From Nocardioides rotundus (GTDB lineage Bacteria > Actinomycetota > Actinomycetes > Propionibacteriales > Nocardioidaceae): 64,000 nucleotides of DNA. The position numbers were made by a program, and so were the translations under genes. Below are positions 7,890-15,913 of this stretch, piece by piece (position 1 is the first letter of the stretch; each line of letters starts with the position of its first letter). The stretch lies in assembly GCF_019931675.1 (NCBI RefSeq), contig NZ_CP082922.1, forward strand, positions 2,309,001-2,373,000, read 5' to 3'. The notes below the pieces were generated by a model. The model did not search any database. It was not told the DNA's origin and was given only the letters and a program-made list of their open reading frames with translations.

Positions 7890-9359
7890 CTAGCGATCAG
7901 CGCCGGGAACCGGAAGGTCCACCGTCGCGACCGTGCCGTCGTGGCTGACCAGGCCCAGTGAGCCGCCCAGCTCCGACTCCACCAGCGTGCGCACGATCGA
8001 CAGCCCCAGGCTGGTCGAGGCGTCCAGGTCGAAGCCCGGCGGCAGGCCCCTGCCGTCGTCGCTGACTCTCAGCCGCAGCCGGCCGCCCCGCCGGGTCGGC
8101 GTCATCGTCACCTCGCCGCCCACGCCCTCGGGCCAGGCGTGCTCCACCGCGTTCTGCAGGAGCTCGGTGAGGACCATGGCCAGCGGCGTGGCCGCCTCGG
8201 CAGACAGCGACCCGAAGCTGCCCTCGCGGCGGACCCGGATCTCCCGTCCCAGCGCGCCGACATCGGCGACCATCCGGCCGAGCCGGTCGGCGATGTCGTC
8301 GAAGTCGACCATCCCCTCGCCCACGGTGCTGAGCGTCTCGTGCACGATGGCGATCGAGCCGACCCGGCGCTCGGCCTCCTCCAGGGCGGTGCGCGCCGTC
8401 GGCTGATCCACTCGGCGCGCCTGCAGGCGGAGCAGCGCGGCGACGGTCTGCAGGTTGTTCTTCACCCGGTGGTGGATCTCCCGGATCGTGGCGTCCTTGG
8501 TGACCAGCTCGCGGTCGCGACGCCGGAGGTCGGTGACGTCGCGGACCAGCACGAGGGCGCCGATGTGCTCGCCTCGCGGGCTGAGCGGGATGGAGCGGGC
8601 GCTGAGCACCACCTCGTCGGTGCCCACCTCGGTGTCCCGGAAGGCGCGTCCGCCGAGGACGGCGCTCAGCGTCTCCTCGTCCGGACGGTGACGCGGTGGC
8701 ACCAGCTCGCGCGTCACCTCGGCGAGCACCGAGCCGGCCAGGTCGCCGACGACCCCGAGACGGCGGTAGGCCGACAGCCCGTTGGGGCTGGCGTAGGTCA
8801 CACGGCCGGCCGCGTCCACCCGCAGGAACCCGTCGCCGACGCGCGGCGAGTCCGCGTGGTCGCCGCGCTGGCCAGCCACGGGGAAGCGGCCCGACGCGAT
8901 CATCGCGGTGAGGTCCGCCGCGGTCTGCAGGTAGGACAGCTCCAGCCGGCTCGGCGTTCGGATCCCCAGCAGGTTGGTGTTCCGGGCGACGACGGCGACC
9001 ACGCGCCCGGCGTGGTGCACCGGGATGGTCTCGACCCGGACGGGCACGTCGTCGCGCCACTCCGGGTCCCCCTCCCGGACCAGCCGGCCCTGCTCGAACG
9101 CGCGGTCCAGCGGTGGGCGGCGGCCCACGGGCACGAACGTCCCGACGACGTCGTCCACCAGCGCCGTCGGGCCGGTGGTCGGCCGCATCTGCGCCCCGGC
9201 CCAGAACCCCCGCCCCTCCTGGTCCGGCAGCCACAGCACGAGGTCGGCGAAGGACAGGTCGGCGATGATCTGCCAGTCGGCGAGCAGCAGGTGCAACCAG
9301 CCCACGTCCCCCTCGGAGAGGTCGGTGTGGGCTCGGACGAGCTCGGCCAGGGAGGGCAC
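7890..9359 (-). CDS. pdtaS: PdtaS-like sensor histidine kinase
   Basis: Cytosolic two-component sensor kinase of the HWE/HisKA_2 class, 489 residues with no transmembrane segment. The order is an N-terminal GAF-like sensor (about 1-150), a PAS domain (about 180-285), the phospho-acceptor helix with REIHHRVKNNLQ, then the ATPase domain with ELLQNAVEHAWP (N box) and SDDGRGLPPGFD (G box). In mycobacteria PdtaS feeds the RNA-binding antiterminator PdtaR; no response regulator gene is beside it here. The GTG at 9357-9359 is the first plausible start. Adjacent and convergent to whiB1, as in mycobacteria. Confidence 0.9.
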   Translation of the reverse strand: MPSLAELVRAHTDLSEGDVGWLHLLLADWQIIADLSFADLVLWLPDQEGRGFWAGAQMRPTTGPTALVDDVVGTFVPVGRRPPLDRAFEQGRLVREGDPEWRDDVPVRVETIPVHHAGRVVAVVARNTNLLGIRTPSRLELSYLQTAADLTAMIASGRFPVAGQRGDHADSPRVGDGFLRVDAAGRVTYASPNGLSAYRRLGVVGDLAGSVLAEVTRELVPPRHRPDEETLSAVLGGRAFRDTEVGTDEVVLSARSIPLSPRGEHIGALVLVRDVTDLRRRDRELVTKDATIREIHHRVKNNLQTVAALLRLQARRVDQPTARTALEEAERRVGSIAIVHETLSTVGEGMVDFDDIADRLGRMVADVGALGREIRVRREGSFGSLSAEAATPLAMVLTELLQNAVEHAWPEGVGGEVTMTPTRRGGRLRLRVSDDGRGLPPGFDLDASTSLGLSIVRTLVESELGGSLGLVSHDGTVATVDLPVPGADR

Positions 9360-9388
9360 GAGAGCAGCCTAGTGAGCCCCCGCACCCC

Positions 9389-9394
9389 TACGAT
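9389..9394 (+). promoter_or_regulatory. -10-like TACGAT box for a leaderless start
   Basis: TACGAT ends 7 nt before the ATG at 9402, and there is no Shine-Dalgarno. This spacing puts +1 at or next to the start codon, so the DUF2785 mRNA is probably leaderless. It supports 9402 over the in-frame ATG at 9393. Confidence 0.45.
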
Positions 9395-9401
9395 GTCGCC
9401 C

Positions 9402-10238
9402 ATGGACGCGGCGTACTGGCGAGCAGTCGCCGACGACGGCTTCCGGCTCCCCCACGACCGCCCGTTGGACCAGCTCACTGTCGAGCTGGTGGAGATGCTC
9501 GGCTCGCCGGACCCGCAGGTCAGGGACGGCCTGGCCTACCCGACGCTCGGGACCTGGGTGGAGCGCGGGGTCTACGACGACCTGCTGCCCGGGCTCGGCG
9601 ACGGGATGGCCAGCGGTCTGATGGTGGGCATCGGGGACGTCGCCTCCGACGGCGTCTTCCGGCGCAGCTTCTCCGCGCTGGTGCTGGCCGAGTGCCTGCA
9701 ACGCGACCAGACGGTCGACCGGCTCGTCGGCGAGCAGGTGCTGGAGTGGGGCGACCGGCTGATCGGCTGGCTGCTGCGGGAGCGCGACGTCCGGGGCTAC
9801 GTCCCCGGCAAGGGGTGGGCCCACGCGGTGGCCCACGGCGCCGACGCGATCGGCGTCCTCGCCGGGTCCCGGCACCTCGAGGCGCCGGAGCTCACCGCGC
9901 TGCTCGACGTGATCGCCGACCGGGTGCTGCTGCCGACCCCGCCGCTGACGCACGGCGATCCGGACCGCCTGGCCGGGGCGGCGCTCGCCGTCCTCGACCG
10001 GGACCTGGTGCCACTCGACGTGGTCGAGCGCTGGGTCGGGCGGGTCGGCGCCGCGGCGGATTCCTATGCGGGCAGCAAGCAGGACGACCCCTTCAGCACC
10101 ACCTTCAACCCCCAACAGCTCCTGCGCGCCCTCAGCCTCCAGCTGCAGCTGCGCACCCCCGCGCCCCCACACCGCGCCGACCTGCTGCTCACCGTCGCCG
10201 ACGCGCTCCGCTCGACCAACGCGCCGTTCGTGTCCTGA
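9402..10238 (+). CDS. DUF2785 domain-containing protein
   Basis: Predicted soluble helical protein of 278 residues matching the DUF2785 pattern: MLGSPDPQVRDGLAYP near the N-terminus, then repeated amphipathic helices and the conserved GKGWAHAVAHGADAIGVLA block near the middle. No catalytic triad, metal motif or membrane segment is recognised, and the family has no established function. The start at 9402 is preferred because a -10-like TACGAT lies 7 nt upstream, consistent with leaderless translation. The gene is divergent from pdtaS and is followed by a TPP enzyme gene with its own promoter-like box. Confidence 0.8.
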   Translation: MDAAYWRAVADDGFRLPHDRPLDQLTVELVEMLGSPDPQVRDGLAYPTLGTWVERGVYDDLLPGLGDGMASGLMVGIGDVASDGVFRRSFSALVLAECLQRDQTVDRLVGEQVLEWGDRLIGWLLRERDVRGYVPGKGWAHAVAHGADAIGVLAGSRHLEAPELTALLDVIADRVLLPTPPLTHGDPDRLAGAALAVLDRDLVPLDVVERWVGRVGAAADSYAGSKQDDPFSTTFNPQQLLRALSLQLQLRTPAPPHRADLLLTVADALRSTNAPFVS

Positions 10239-10257
10239 TCCCGGCCCGACCGGCTTG

Positions 10258-10263
10258 TAGTGT
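10258..10263 (+). promoter_or_regulatory. -10-like TAGTGT box for a leaderless start
   Basis: TAGTGT ends 6 nt before the ATG at 10270 with no ribosome site between, suggesting that the acetolactate-synthase-like gene is transcribed from its own start codon. Confidence 0.4.
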
Positions 10264-10269
10264 CCGGCC

Positions 10270-11931
10270 ATGACCTCCGAGAACGCCGAGACCGCCGGGC
10301 ACGCCGGGGACCTGTCCGTGGCGATCGCCCGCTCCCACGGCGTGGAGACCATCTTCACCCTGTCGGGCGCGCACGTCTTCCCGTTGTACGACGGCGCCGT
10401 GCGCGCCGAGCCCCCGATGAGGCTGCTGGACGTCCGGCACGAGCAGACCGCCGCGTTCGCGGCCGAGGCGACCGGCAAACTCACCCGGACCCCCGGCTTC
10501 GCGGTCCTCACCGCCGGCCCCGGCGTGACGAACGCCGTCTCCGCGGTGGCCCAGGCGCGGTTCGCGGGGTCGCCGATGGTTCTCCTGGGCGGCCGCTCCC
10601 CTCAGGGCCGGTGGGGAACGGGCGCCCTGCAGGAGCTGGACCAGCCGCCGATCTTCGCGCCGGTCTCCAAACTGGCCCGCACGCTGATGACGCCGGCCGA
10701 CGTCGGCCCGGGGATCGACGAGGCGTTCACGGTGGCGGGCAGCTCGCACCGGGGACCGGCCTTCGTCGACGTCCCCATGGACACCCTGTTCGACCAGGCG
10801 CCCGGTGCCGCGCCCGCGCCCTCCTCGCCGGCACCACACAGCCCCGACCCCGACGCGCTGGGCCGGATCGCCACGCTGCTCGCGCAGGCCCGGCACCCCG
10901 TGCTCGTGCTCGGCACCGACGTGTGGGCCGACCGAGCCGAGGAGGCCGCCCTCCGCTTCGTCGACGAGACCGGCATCCCGGCGATCACCAACGGCATGGG
11001 GCGCGGCATCGTCCCGGCCGGCCACCCGCTGCTGGTCAGCCGGGCTCGAGGCGCCGCCTTCAACGGCGCCGACCTGGTGGTCGTCGTCGGCACCCCGTTG
11101 GACTTCCGCCTCGGCTACGGCTCGTTCGGCGGCAAGGACGGCGCCACGCCGGCCGAGGTGGTCCACATCGCCGACGCCCCGGACCAGGTCTCGACCCACG
11201 CCGAGCTGGCCGCCTCGGCGTCGGGCGACCTCACCGAGGTGTTCGACGGTCTCCTGGCCGCCCTGGAGCGCGGCCCCCGACCCGACTGGGCCGGGTGGGC
11301 GAGCGAGCTGCAGGACACCGTGCGCGCGACGGTGGCCACGGACCGCGAGTTGCTCGCCTCCGATGCCGAGCCGATCCATCCCGCCCGGATCTACGGCGAG
11401 CTGGCGACCCGGCTGGCCGACGACGCGGTGGTCATCGGCGACGGCGGCGACTTCGTCTCCTTCGCCGGGAAGTACGTCGAGCCTCGGCGGCCCGGCGGCT
11501 GGCTGGACCCGGGCCCCTACGGCTGCCTCGGCGCCGGCCTGGGCGCGGCGATCGCGGCCCGGCTGGCCCGTCCGTCGGCGCAGGTCGTGCTGCTGCTCGG
11601 CGACGGCGCCGCGGGCTTCTCGCTGATGGACGTCGACACCCTGGTCCGCCACGGCCTGCCGGTCGTGATGGTGATGGGCAACAACTCCGCCTGGGCCCTG
11701 GAGAAGGGGCCGATGCAGATGCTCTACGGCTACGACGTGATCGCGGACCTCGGCCAGCGCACGCCGTACGAGGACGTCGTCCGGGCGCTCGGCGGGGCCG
11801 GCGAGCAGGTCACCGACCCGCGGCAGATCGGCCCCGCCCTCGACCGGGCCTTCGCCGCGGGCGTGCCCTACCTGGTCAACGTCATCACCGACGTCGAGGC
11901 GGCCTACCCGCGGCAGAGCATGGGCGTCTGA
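10270..11931 (+). CDS. Acetolactate synthase-like TPP enzyme (IlvG-like)
   Basis: Thiamine-diphosphate enzyme of 553 residues with the three-domain decarboxylase/synthase layout. The catalytic Glu is in RHEQTAAFAAEATGK (Glu58). The middle domain starts near 185. The C-terminal TPP-Mg motif runs from GDGAAGFSLMD (near 441) to GNNSAW. The N-terminal FTLSGAHVFPLYDG and GGRSPQGRWGTGALQE follow the mycobacterial IlvG group, which is annotated as large-subunit acetolactate synthase but has no small subunit nearby. It could instead act on another 2-oxo acid. No ilvN or ilvC is adjacent, so a role in branched-chain amino acid synthesis is uncertain. Confidence 0.85.
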   Translation: MTSENAETAGHAGDLSVAIARSHGVETIFTLSGAHVFPLYDGAVRAEPPMRLLDVRHEQTAAFAAEATGKLTRTPGFAVLTAGPGVTNAVSAVAQARFAGSPMVLLGGRSPQGRWGTGALQELDQPPIFAPVSKLARTLMTPADVGPGIDEAFTVAGSSHRGPAFVDVPMDTLFDQAPGAAPAPSSPAPHSPDPDALGRIATLLAQARHPVLVLGTDVWADRAEEAALRFVDETGIPAITNGMGRGIVPAGHPLLVSRARGAAFNGADLVVVVGTPLDFRLGYGSFGGKDGATPAEVVHIADAPDQVSTHAELAASASGDLTEVFDGLLAALERGPRPDWAGWASELQDTVRATVATDRELLASDAEPIHPARIYGELATRLADDAVVIGDGGDFVSFAGKYVEPRRPGGWLDPGPYGCLGAGLGAAIAARLARPSAQVVLLLGDGAAGFSLMDVDTLVRHGLPVVMVMGNNSAWALEKGPMQMLYGYDVIADLGQRTPYEDVVRALGGAGEQVTDPRQIGPALDRAFAAGVPYLVNVITDVEAAYPRQSMGV

Positions 11932-11942
11932 CCGGCGTCGGC

Positions 11943-11948
11943 TAGCGT
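11943..11948 (+). promoter_or_regulatory. -10-like TAGCGT box for a leaderless start
   Basis: TAGCGT lies 6 nt before the ATG at 11955 and there is no ribosome-binding site, the same arrangement as at several other genes in this stretch. Confidence 0.4.
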
Positions 11949-11954
11949 GCTGGG

Positions 11955-12329
11955 ATGAGCGACACGGCAGACCTCTCGGCCACCCTCCGGTTCACGGTGG
12001 GCGACGACGACACCGCCGAGGCGCTGGGCTCGGGCTCGCTGCCGGTGCTCGGCACCCCGCGCCTGCTGGCCTGGTGCGAGGCGACCACGGTCGCCGCGCT
12101 CGACCCGACCCTGCCCGCGGGGTCGACCTCGGTCGGCACCCGGGTCCAGCTGGAGCACAGCGCCGCCTCGCCGGTCGGGGCGAGCGTGGAGGTGACGGCC
12201 TCGGTCGCCTACGTCGACGGTCGGCTGCACCGCTTCACCGTAGGTGCCTCGCAGGACGGGAGGCTCGTGGGCACGGCCGAGATCACCCGGGTCGTGGTCG
12301 ACGCCGAGCGGTTCCTGAGCAGGCTCTGA
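11955..12329 (+). CDS. Hotdog-fold thioesterase-like protein (FlK type)
   Basis: Single hotdog domain of 124 residues resembling the fluoroacetyl-CoA thioesterase family. The segment VLGTPRLLAWCEATTVAALD is the conserved helix carrying the family's catalytic Thr and Glu positions, and STSVGTRVQLEHSAASPVG is the central strand pair. It probably hydrolyses an acyl-CoA in the cytosol, but the acyl group cannot be inferred. The upstream TPP enzyme gene ends 23 nt before it; a separate promoter-like box suggests independent expression. A strong hairpin follows the stop codon. Confidence 0.75.
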   Translation: MSDTADLSATLRFTVGDDDTAEALGSGSLPVLGTPRLLAWCEATTVAALDPTLPAGSTSVGTRVQLEHSAASPVGASVEVTASVAYVDGRLHRFTVGASQDGRLVGTAEITRVVVDAERFLSRL

Positions 12330-12343
12330 CCCCGGACACACGA

Positions 12344-12368
12344 AAGCCCCCGCACGTGGCGGGGGCTT
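12344..12368. terminator. Bidirectional hairpin terminator
   Basis: Perfect 10-bp stem AAGCCCCCGC (12344-12353) with GCGGGGGCTT (12359-12368) around a 5-nt loop, placed between the convergent thioesterase and bL37 genes. No long U tract follows on either strand, as is common in actinobacteria. Confidence 0.85.
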
Positions 12369-12380
12369 CGACGCGCAGCG

Positions 12381-12455
12381 TCAGCTGTTGGGGCGCTTGC
12401 CGTGGTTCGCGCTGTTCTTGCGACGCGCGCGGCGCTTGCGGCCGGTCTTGCCCAT
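12381..12455 (-). CDS. 50S ribosomal protein bL37
   Basis: Tiny 24-residue ribosomal protein, too short for most gene callers. It begins MGKTGRKRRARRK and ends NHGKRPNS; nearly half its residues are Arg or Lys, matching the actinobacteria-specific bL37 of the large subunit. A strong AGGAGG ribosome site sits 7 nt before the ATG at 12455, which argues for real translation. Its position beside rsrA-sigR is conserved in related actinobacteria. The terminator follows 12 nt after its stop. Confidence 0.9.
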   Translation of the reverse strand: MGKTGRKRRARRKNSANHGKRPNS

Positions 12456-12551
12456 GGTGTTCCTCCTCGGCTGTCCGCGTCGCGCAGGGAGCGCGTCCGC
12501 GGGGGTCGTGGGCTCATGATCCCAGATCCAGGTCCGGGGGCGAAATTCGGC

Positions 12552-12833
12552 TCAGTCCGCCGAGGGGGCCTCGGTCTCGGACCAGGTCACCTGGACCTTG
12601 CTGATCGCGAGCCGGATCCGGTCGCGCAGCTCCGGCGGCGCGGACTCGGCGCACGAGCGGGCCACCAGAGCCTTGACGGCCTTCTGGACGTCGTACCGCT
12701 CCAGGCACGGGCCGCACTCCTGCAGGTGGCGACGCACCACCACCACGTCGTCGTCGTCGAGCTCGTTGTCGATCAGGTAGACGATCTGCTCGACGAAGTC
12801 CACACACTCGTGCGGCTGCTCCAGGCTGCTCAT
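12552..12833 (-). CDS. rsrA: Mycothiol-system anti-sigma factor RsrA
   Basis: Zinc-binding redox-sensitive anti-sigma factor of 93 residues that holds SigR inactive in reducing conditions. The ZAS signature is complete: Cys10, then His36, Cys40 and Cys43 in HLQECGPC. Disulphide stress in this family expels zinc and releases the sigma factor. Its ATG overlaps the sigR stop by ATGA, so both come from one transcript in fixed ratio. The acidic stretch [10 protein letters not shown] before the zinc motif is typical. Confidence 0.95.
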   Translation of the reverse strand: MSSLEQPHECVDFVEQIVYLIDNELDDDDVVVVRRHLQECGPCLERYDVQKAVKALVARSCAESAPPELRDRIRLAISKVQVTWSETEAPSAD

Positions 12834-13480
12834 GCCTGCACCCCCGGGTCCTCCGAGGCGCCCGAGCGCACGGCTGCGTAGTCGTTGAGCATGTCGCGGA
12901 GCTGGCGGCGGCCGCGGTGCAGCCGGGACATCACGGTCCCGATCGGCGTCCCCATGATCTCCGCGATCTCCTTGTAGGCGAAGCCCTCGACGTCGGCGAG
13001 GTAGACCGCGAGCCGGAACTCCTCCGGGAGCCGCTGCAGCGCGTCCTTGACCTGCGAGTCGGGCAGGTGCTCCAGGGCCTCGGTCTCCGCGGACTTCAGG
13101 CCGGTGGAGCTGTGGGACTCGGCGCGGTGGAGCTGCCAGTCCTCGACGTCCTCGCCCATCGACTGCTGCGGCTGGCGCTGCTTCTTGCGATAGGTGTTGA
13201 TGAACGTGTTGGTGAGGATGCGGTAGAGCCAGGCCTTGAGGTTGGTGCCGGGCTTGAACTGGTGGAAGGAGCCGTACGCCTTGGCGAAGGTCTCCTGGAC
13301 CAGGTCCTCGGCGTCCGCAGGGTTGCGGGTCATCCGCATCGCCGCGGAGTAGAGCTGATCCAGGAACGGCATCGCGTCCCGCTCGAAGCGGGCCGCGCGC
13401 TGCTCGGGCGTCTCGGACTCGACGTCCACCACCTCGTCGTTCACGGCGGCGCCGAGCGCGTCAGTGGGCGATTCAGTCAT
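12830..13480 (-). CDS. sigR: RNA polymerase sigma factor SigR (SigH), thiol-stress ECF
   Basis: ECF sigma factor of 216 residues from the ATG at 13480. Region 2 contains [17 protein letters not shown] and [13 protein letters not shown]; region 4 contains [18 protein letters not shown] and [16 protein letters not shown]. It controls the mycothiol/thioredoxin oxidative-stress regulon in relatives. A second in-frame GTG at 13534 would add 18 residues. The upstream GGGAAC/GTT promoter would start transcription at about that codon, so an N-extended isoform, as known for Streptomyces SigR, is possible. It is followed by rsrA. Confidence 0.94.
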   Translation of the reverse strand: MTESPTDALGAAVNDEVVDVESETPEQRAARFERDAMPFLDQLYSAAMRMTRNPADAEDLVQETFAKAYGSFHQFKPGTNLKAWLYRILTNTFINTYRKKQRQPQQSMGEDVEDWQLHRAESHSSTGLKSAETEALEHLPDSQVKDALQRLPEEFRLAVYLADVEGFAYKEIAEIMGTPIGTVMSRLHRGRRQLRDMLNDYAAVRSGASEDPGVQA

Positions 13481-13543
13481 CGCGTCCCACCCTATCGACA
13501 CACTGGGGGCGGGGCGATCCATGAGGGCAAGCACGACAGCGAC

Positions 13544-13570
13544 AACACCCGTAGGTGGTCACTTGTTCCC
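13544..13570 (-). promoter_or_regulatory. Predicted SigR-dependent autoregulatory promoter of sigR
   Basis: On the minus strand GGGAAC (13570-13565) and GTT (13546-13544) are separated by 18 nt, matching the SigR/SigH consensus GGGAAY-N16-18-GTT. The -35 box overlaps the last codons of the upstream hydrolase gene. Expected +1 lies near 13534-13538. Confidence 0.7.
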
Positions 13571-14197
13571 GACCACCTCGCGCACCGTCCACTCCAGGAC
13601 GGCCTCCACCAAGATGCCGAGAGCCTCCTCCTGCGTCACCCCCGCCGTCTTGGCGACCTTCATCCCGTGGTCGGCGCCGGGTACGACGGCCAGGTCGGTC
13701 CCGGGCGGGAACTCCTCGGGACGCCCCATCGCGTCGCGCTCGCCCTGCACGACCAGGGTCGGCAGTCGGGCACCGAGCAGCTCGTCGACCCGGCTCCTCT
13801 CCGGGCGGCCCGGAGGGTGGAGGGGGAAGGAGACGGCCAGGCATCCGCTGGCGCCGAGGCCGCGGGCACAGCGGGCCGCCGAACGGGCACCCGCGGAGCG
13901 CCCTCCCACCACGAGCGGGACGCGCATCCGCATGGCCGAGGCCGCGGCGATCAGACCCTCGTCCAGGGTGGCCGGCGGGGTCGCGACCTTGCGTCCCGCG
14001 ACCTTCCAGGGCTGCTCGAACAGCACGACCGACACGCCCTGCCGGGGGAGGCGCTGCGCCAGCGCCTGCAGGTCGGCGGTCTCCACGCCGTTCCCGGCGC
14101 CGTGGCTCAGCAGCAGGCTCGCCACCGGGTGCGACGCCTGGTGGGTGATCAGCCGGCCTGGTCCGTGGGGCGTGGCCACCGTGCGCTCTCGACTCAC
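13559..14197 (-). CDS. KANL3/Tex30-type alpha/beta hydrolase
   Basis: Small cytosolic alpha/beta-hydrolase-fold protein of 212 residues. The nucleophile elbow is GGRSAGA (Ser near 101), preceded by the oxyanion strand LLLSHGAGNG. A late Asp in VQGERDAMG and the His in PGADHGMKV complete the triad. The group is close to dienelactone hydrolases, but no substrate is known. The GTG at 14195-14197 is used. It lies upstream of sigR on the same strand and its 3' end contains the sigR promoter. Confidence 0.8.
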   Translation of the reverse strand: MSRERTVATPHGPGRLITHQASHPVASLLLSHGAGNGVETADLQALAQRLPRQGVSVVLFEQPWKVAGRKVATPPATLDEGLIAAASAMRMRVPLVVGGRSAGARSAARCARGLGASGCLAVSFPLHPPGRPERSRVDELLGARLPTLVVQGERDAMGRPEEFPPGTDLAVVPGADHGMKVAKTAGVTQEEALGILVEAVLEWTVREVVGNK

Positions 14198-14228
14198 GGG
14201 AGCATCCTGCCAGCCGTCGGTGTCGCCA

Positions 14229-14966
14229 TCAGTCGATCGGCAGCGGTTCGACCAGCTCGGGCCCGTTGTTGCGCACGTTGCTGACCAGCGTGGACACCGG
14301 GTAGGCCTCCAGCCGGCCGGGCGCGGCCGGCTCCAGGAGGCCGAGGAGGTCGGGGCCGGCGGTCACGGTCGGGTCCAGCCAGTCCTGCCACCGCTCCCGG
14401 GGGACCATCAGCGGCATCCGGTCGTGGATCCGGCCGAGGTCGTCCTCGGCGTCGGTGGTGATGATCGTGCAGCTCCAGCGGAACCGCGCGGGGTCGTCGT
14501 CGGCACGGTCGGGGTCGCGCCAGATCTCGTAGAGACCGGCCATCGCCAGCACGCCCCCGTCGGTCGGGCGGATGAAGAACGGCTGCTTGCGGGGCTTGCC
14601 CTTCGCGGTGAGCTCGTCGGTGGCGTACCACTCGTAGTAGCCGTCGGCGGGCAGCAGGCAGCGCCGCGACGCGAAGGCCTTGCGGTAGGCCGGCTTCTCC
14701 GCGACCGTCTCCATCCGGGCGTTGATCATCCGGTTGCCGATGGAGGGGTCCTTGGCCCAGGACGGCACCAGGCCCCAGGTCAGCACGCGCAGCTGTCGCT
14801 CGACCGGCCGGTCGTCCTTCGGAGGGCGCTCGAGGACGGCGTACACCTCCTTGGTCGGCGCGACGTTGAAGTCGGGCGCCAACGGCGCGGCCACCGGCGA
14901 CTCGACGACCTCGAACTCCTCGATCAGGTCCTCGGGCCGGCGACTCGAGGCGTAGCGACCACACAT
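14229..14966 (-). CDS. SRAP-domain DNA repair protein (SOS response-associated peptidase, YedK/HMCES type)
   Basis: Shields abasic sites in single-stranded DNA by forming a thiazolidine DNA-protein crosslink through Cys2, which is exposed after removal of Met1. The N-terminal MCGRYASS, the Asn of NVAPTKE, the Glu of ADGYYEW and the His of RIHDRMPLMV are the family's active-site residues and all are present. The length of 245 is normal. The gene is on the same strand as the hydrolase gene but separated by 31 nt. No SOS (LexA) box is visible immediately upstream. Confidence 0.93.
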   Translation of the reverse strand: MCGRYASSRRPEDLIEEFEVVESPVAAPLAPDFNVAPTKEVYAVLERPPKDDRPVERQLRVLTWGLVPSWAKDPSIGNRMINARMETVAEKPAYRKAFASRRCLLPADGYYEWYATDELTAKGKPRKQPFFIRPTDGGVLAMAGLYEIWRDPDRADDDPARFRWSCTIITTDAEDDLGRIHDRMPLMVPRERWQDWLDPTVTAGPDLLGLLEPAAPGRLEAYPVSTLVSNVRNNGPELVEPLPID

Positions 14967-14989
14967 GGGGTCAGCCTACGGCCGCGGCG

Positions 14990-15739
14990 TCAGCTGCGGG
15001 CGAGCTCGTCGACGAGGGCGGTGGTCGCCTCGTCGGTCACCGGGAGGCCTTCGATCCACACGCGTACGCCGCCCTCGTCGACCCCGGCCAGGGTGCGCAC
15101 CAGCGCCACGCGACGCCCGAGACGCTGGTCGCGCGCCGCGATCACGACGATCCTGCGCAGACCGAGGCGCCCGATCGTCTCCTCCCCCGCGAAGACGGTG
15201 CGGGCCACCTTGCCCAGGGCCGCCATCCGCATCGAGCGCGCCCAGGTGTCCTCCGAGTCCGGGCGCAGCAGCGCGCCGGACTCTTGGAGCTCCACCACCA
15301 CCAGCGCGAAGGCCTCGCGCATCGGCGGCGCGCCCGTCAGCTGGCCCTGCCGGTGCAGCTCGGAGAGCCGGGCACGGACGTGCGCCAGGGTGGCCAGCCC
15401 GGTGAGGGGCTCCTGGCAGGAGACCTGGTGCAGGAAGCCCAGCGTCGCCTCGCTCCAGGCGACCGAGAGCGCACGCAGCTCCTCGAAGCCGGGGTCGCCC
15501 CCGGTGACGGCCGCGGTGGTCAGCCGCAGCCCCTCGATGGACTCGTCCAGGGATGCGCCGTCCTGGGCCAACTGGTGGCCCAGGACCGCGCATGCCTCGA
15601 CCGATCCGCGTCCGGAGACCAAGGCCTCTCCTACTGCCTGGAATCGCGGCGGAATCCCCATGCGTGCCCGCGCGGACAGCTCCCCCCTGGACTCAGGGCG
15701 CGGGGGCGTCGGTCGAGAGCGGGTTGCGAAGAAACCCAC
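14990..15739 (-). CDS. Degenerate GGDEF-like signalling protein
   Basis: Protein of 249 residues from the GTG at 15739, which has GAGAGGGG upstream. The middle contains QEPLTGLATLAHVRARLSEL, a clear match to the start of diguanylate-cyclase GGDEF domains (DPLTGL...N...L). The catalytic GGEEF loop itself is absent, so it should not make cyclic-di-GMP. A helical N-terminal region of about 110 residues precedes it. The gene is divergent from the fused sigma-factor gene with 174 bp between, so the two may share regulation. The GGDEF relationship is inferred from one motif. Confidence 0.5.
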   Translation of the reverse strand: MGFFATRSRPTPPRPESRGELSARARMGIPPRFQAVGEALVSGRGSVEACAVLGHQLAQDGASLDESIEGLRLTTAAVTGGDPGFEELRALSVAWSEATLGFLHQVSCQEPLTGLATLAHVRARLSELHRQGQLTGAPPMREAFALVVVELQESGALLRPDSEDTWARSMRMAALGKVARTVFAGEETIGRLGLRRIVVIAARDQRLGRRVALVRTLAGVDEGGVRVWIEGLPVTDEATTALVDELARS

Positions 15740-15913
15740 GGCGGCACCCCTCTCATCGATCGGTCGAACACCACTGGGACGGGCCACCGGGCGGCGCATG
15801 ACGCGATCGACTTGAAACTTTCGGCTATGTCCCGGCCCAGACGCTCTATATTGGGTGCTGGCGCGACCCGCGCGCTGCGTCATGTGTCCCCGACCCGATC
15901 GTCACCCTTGCCG

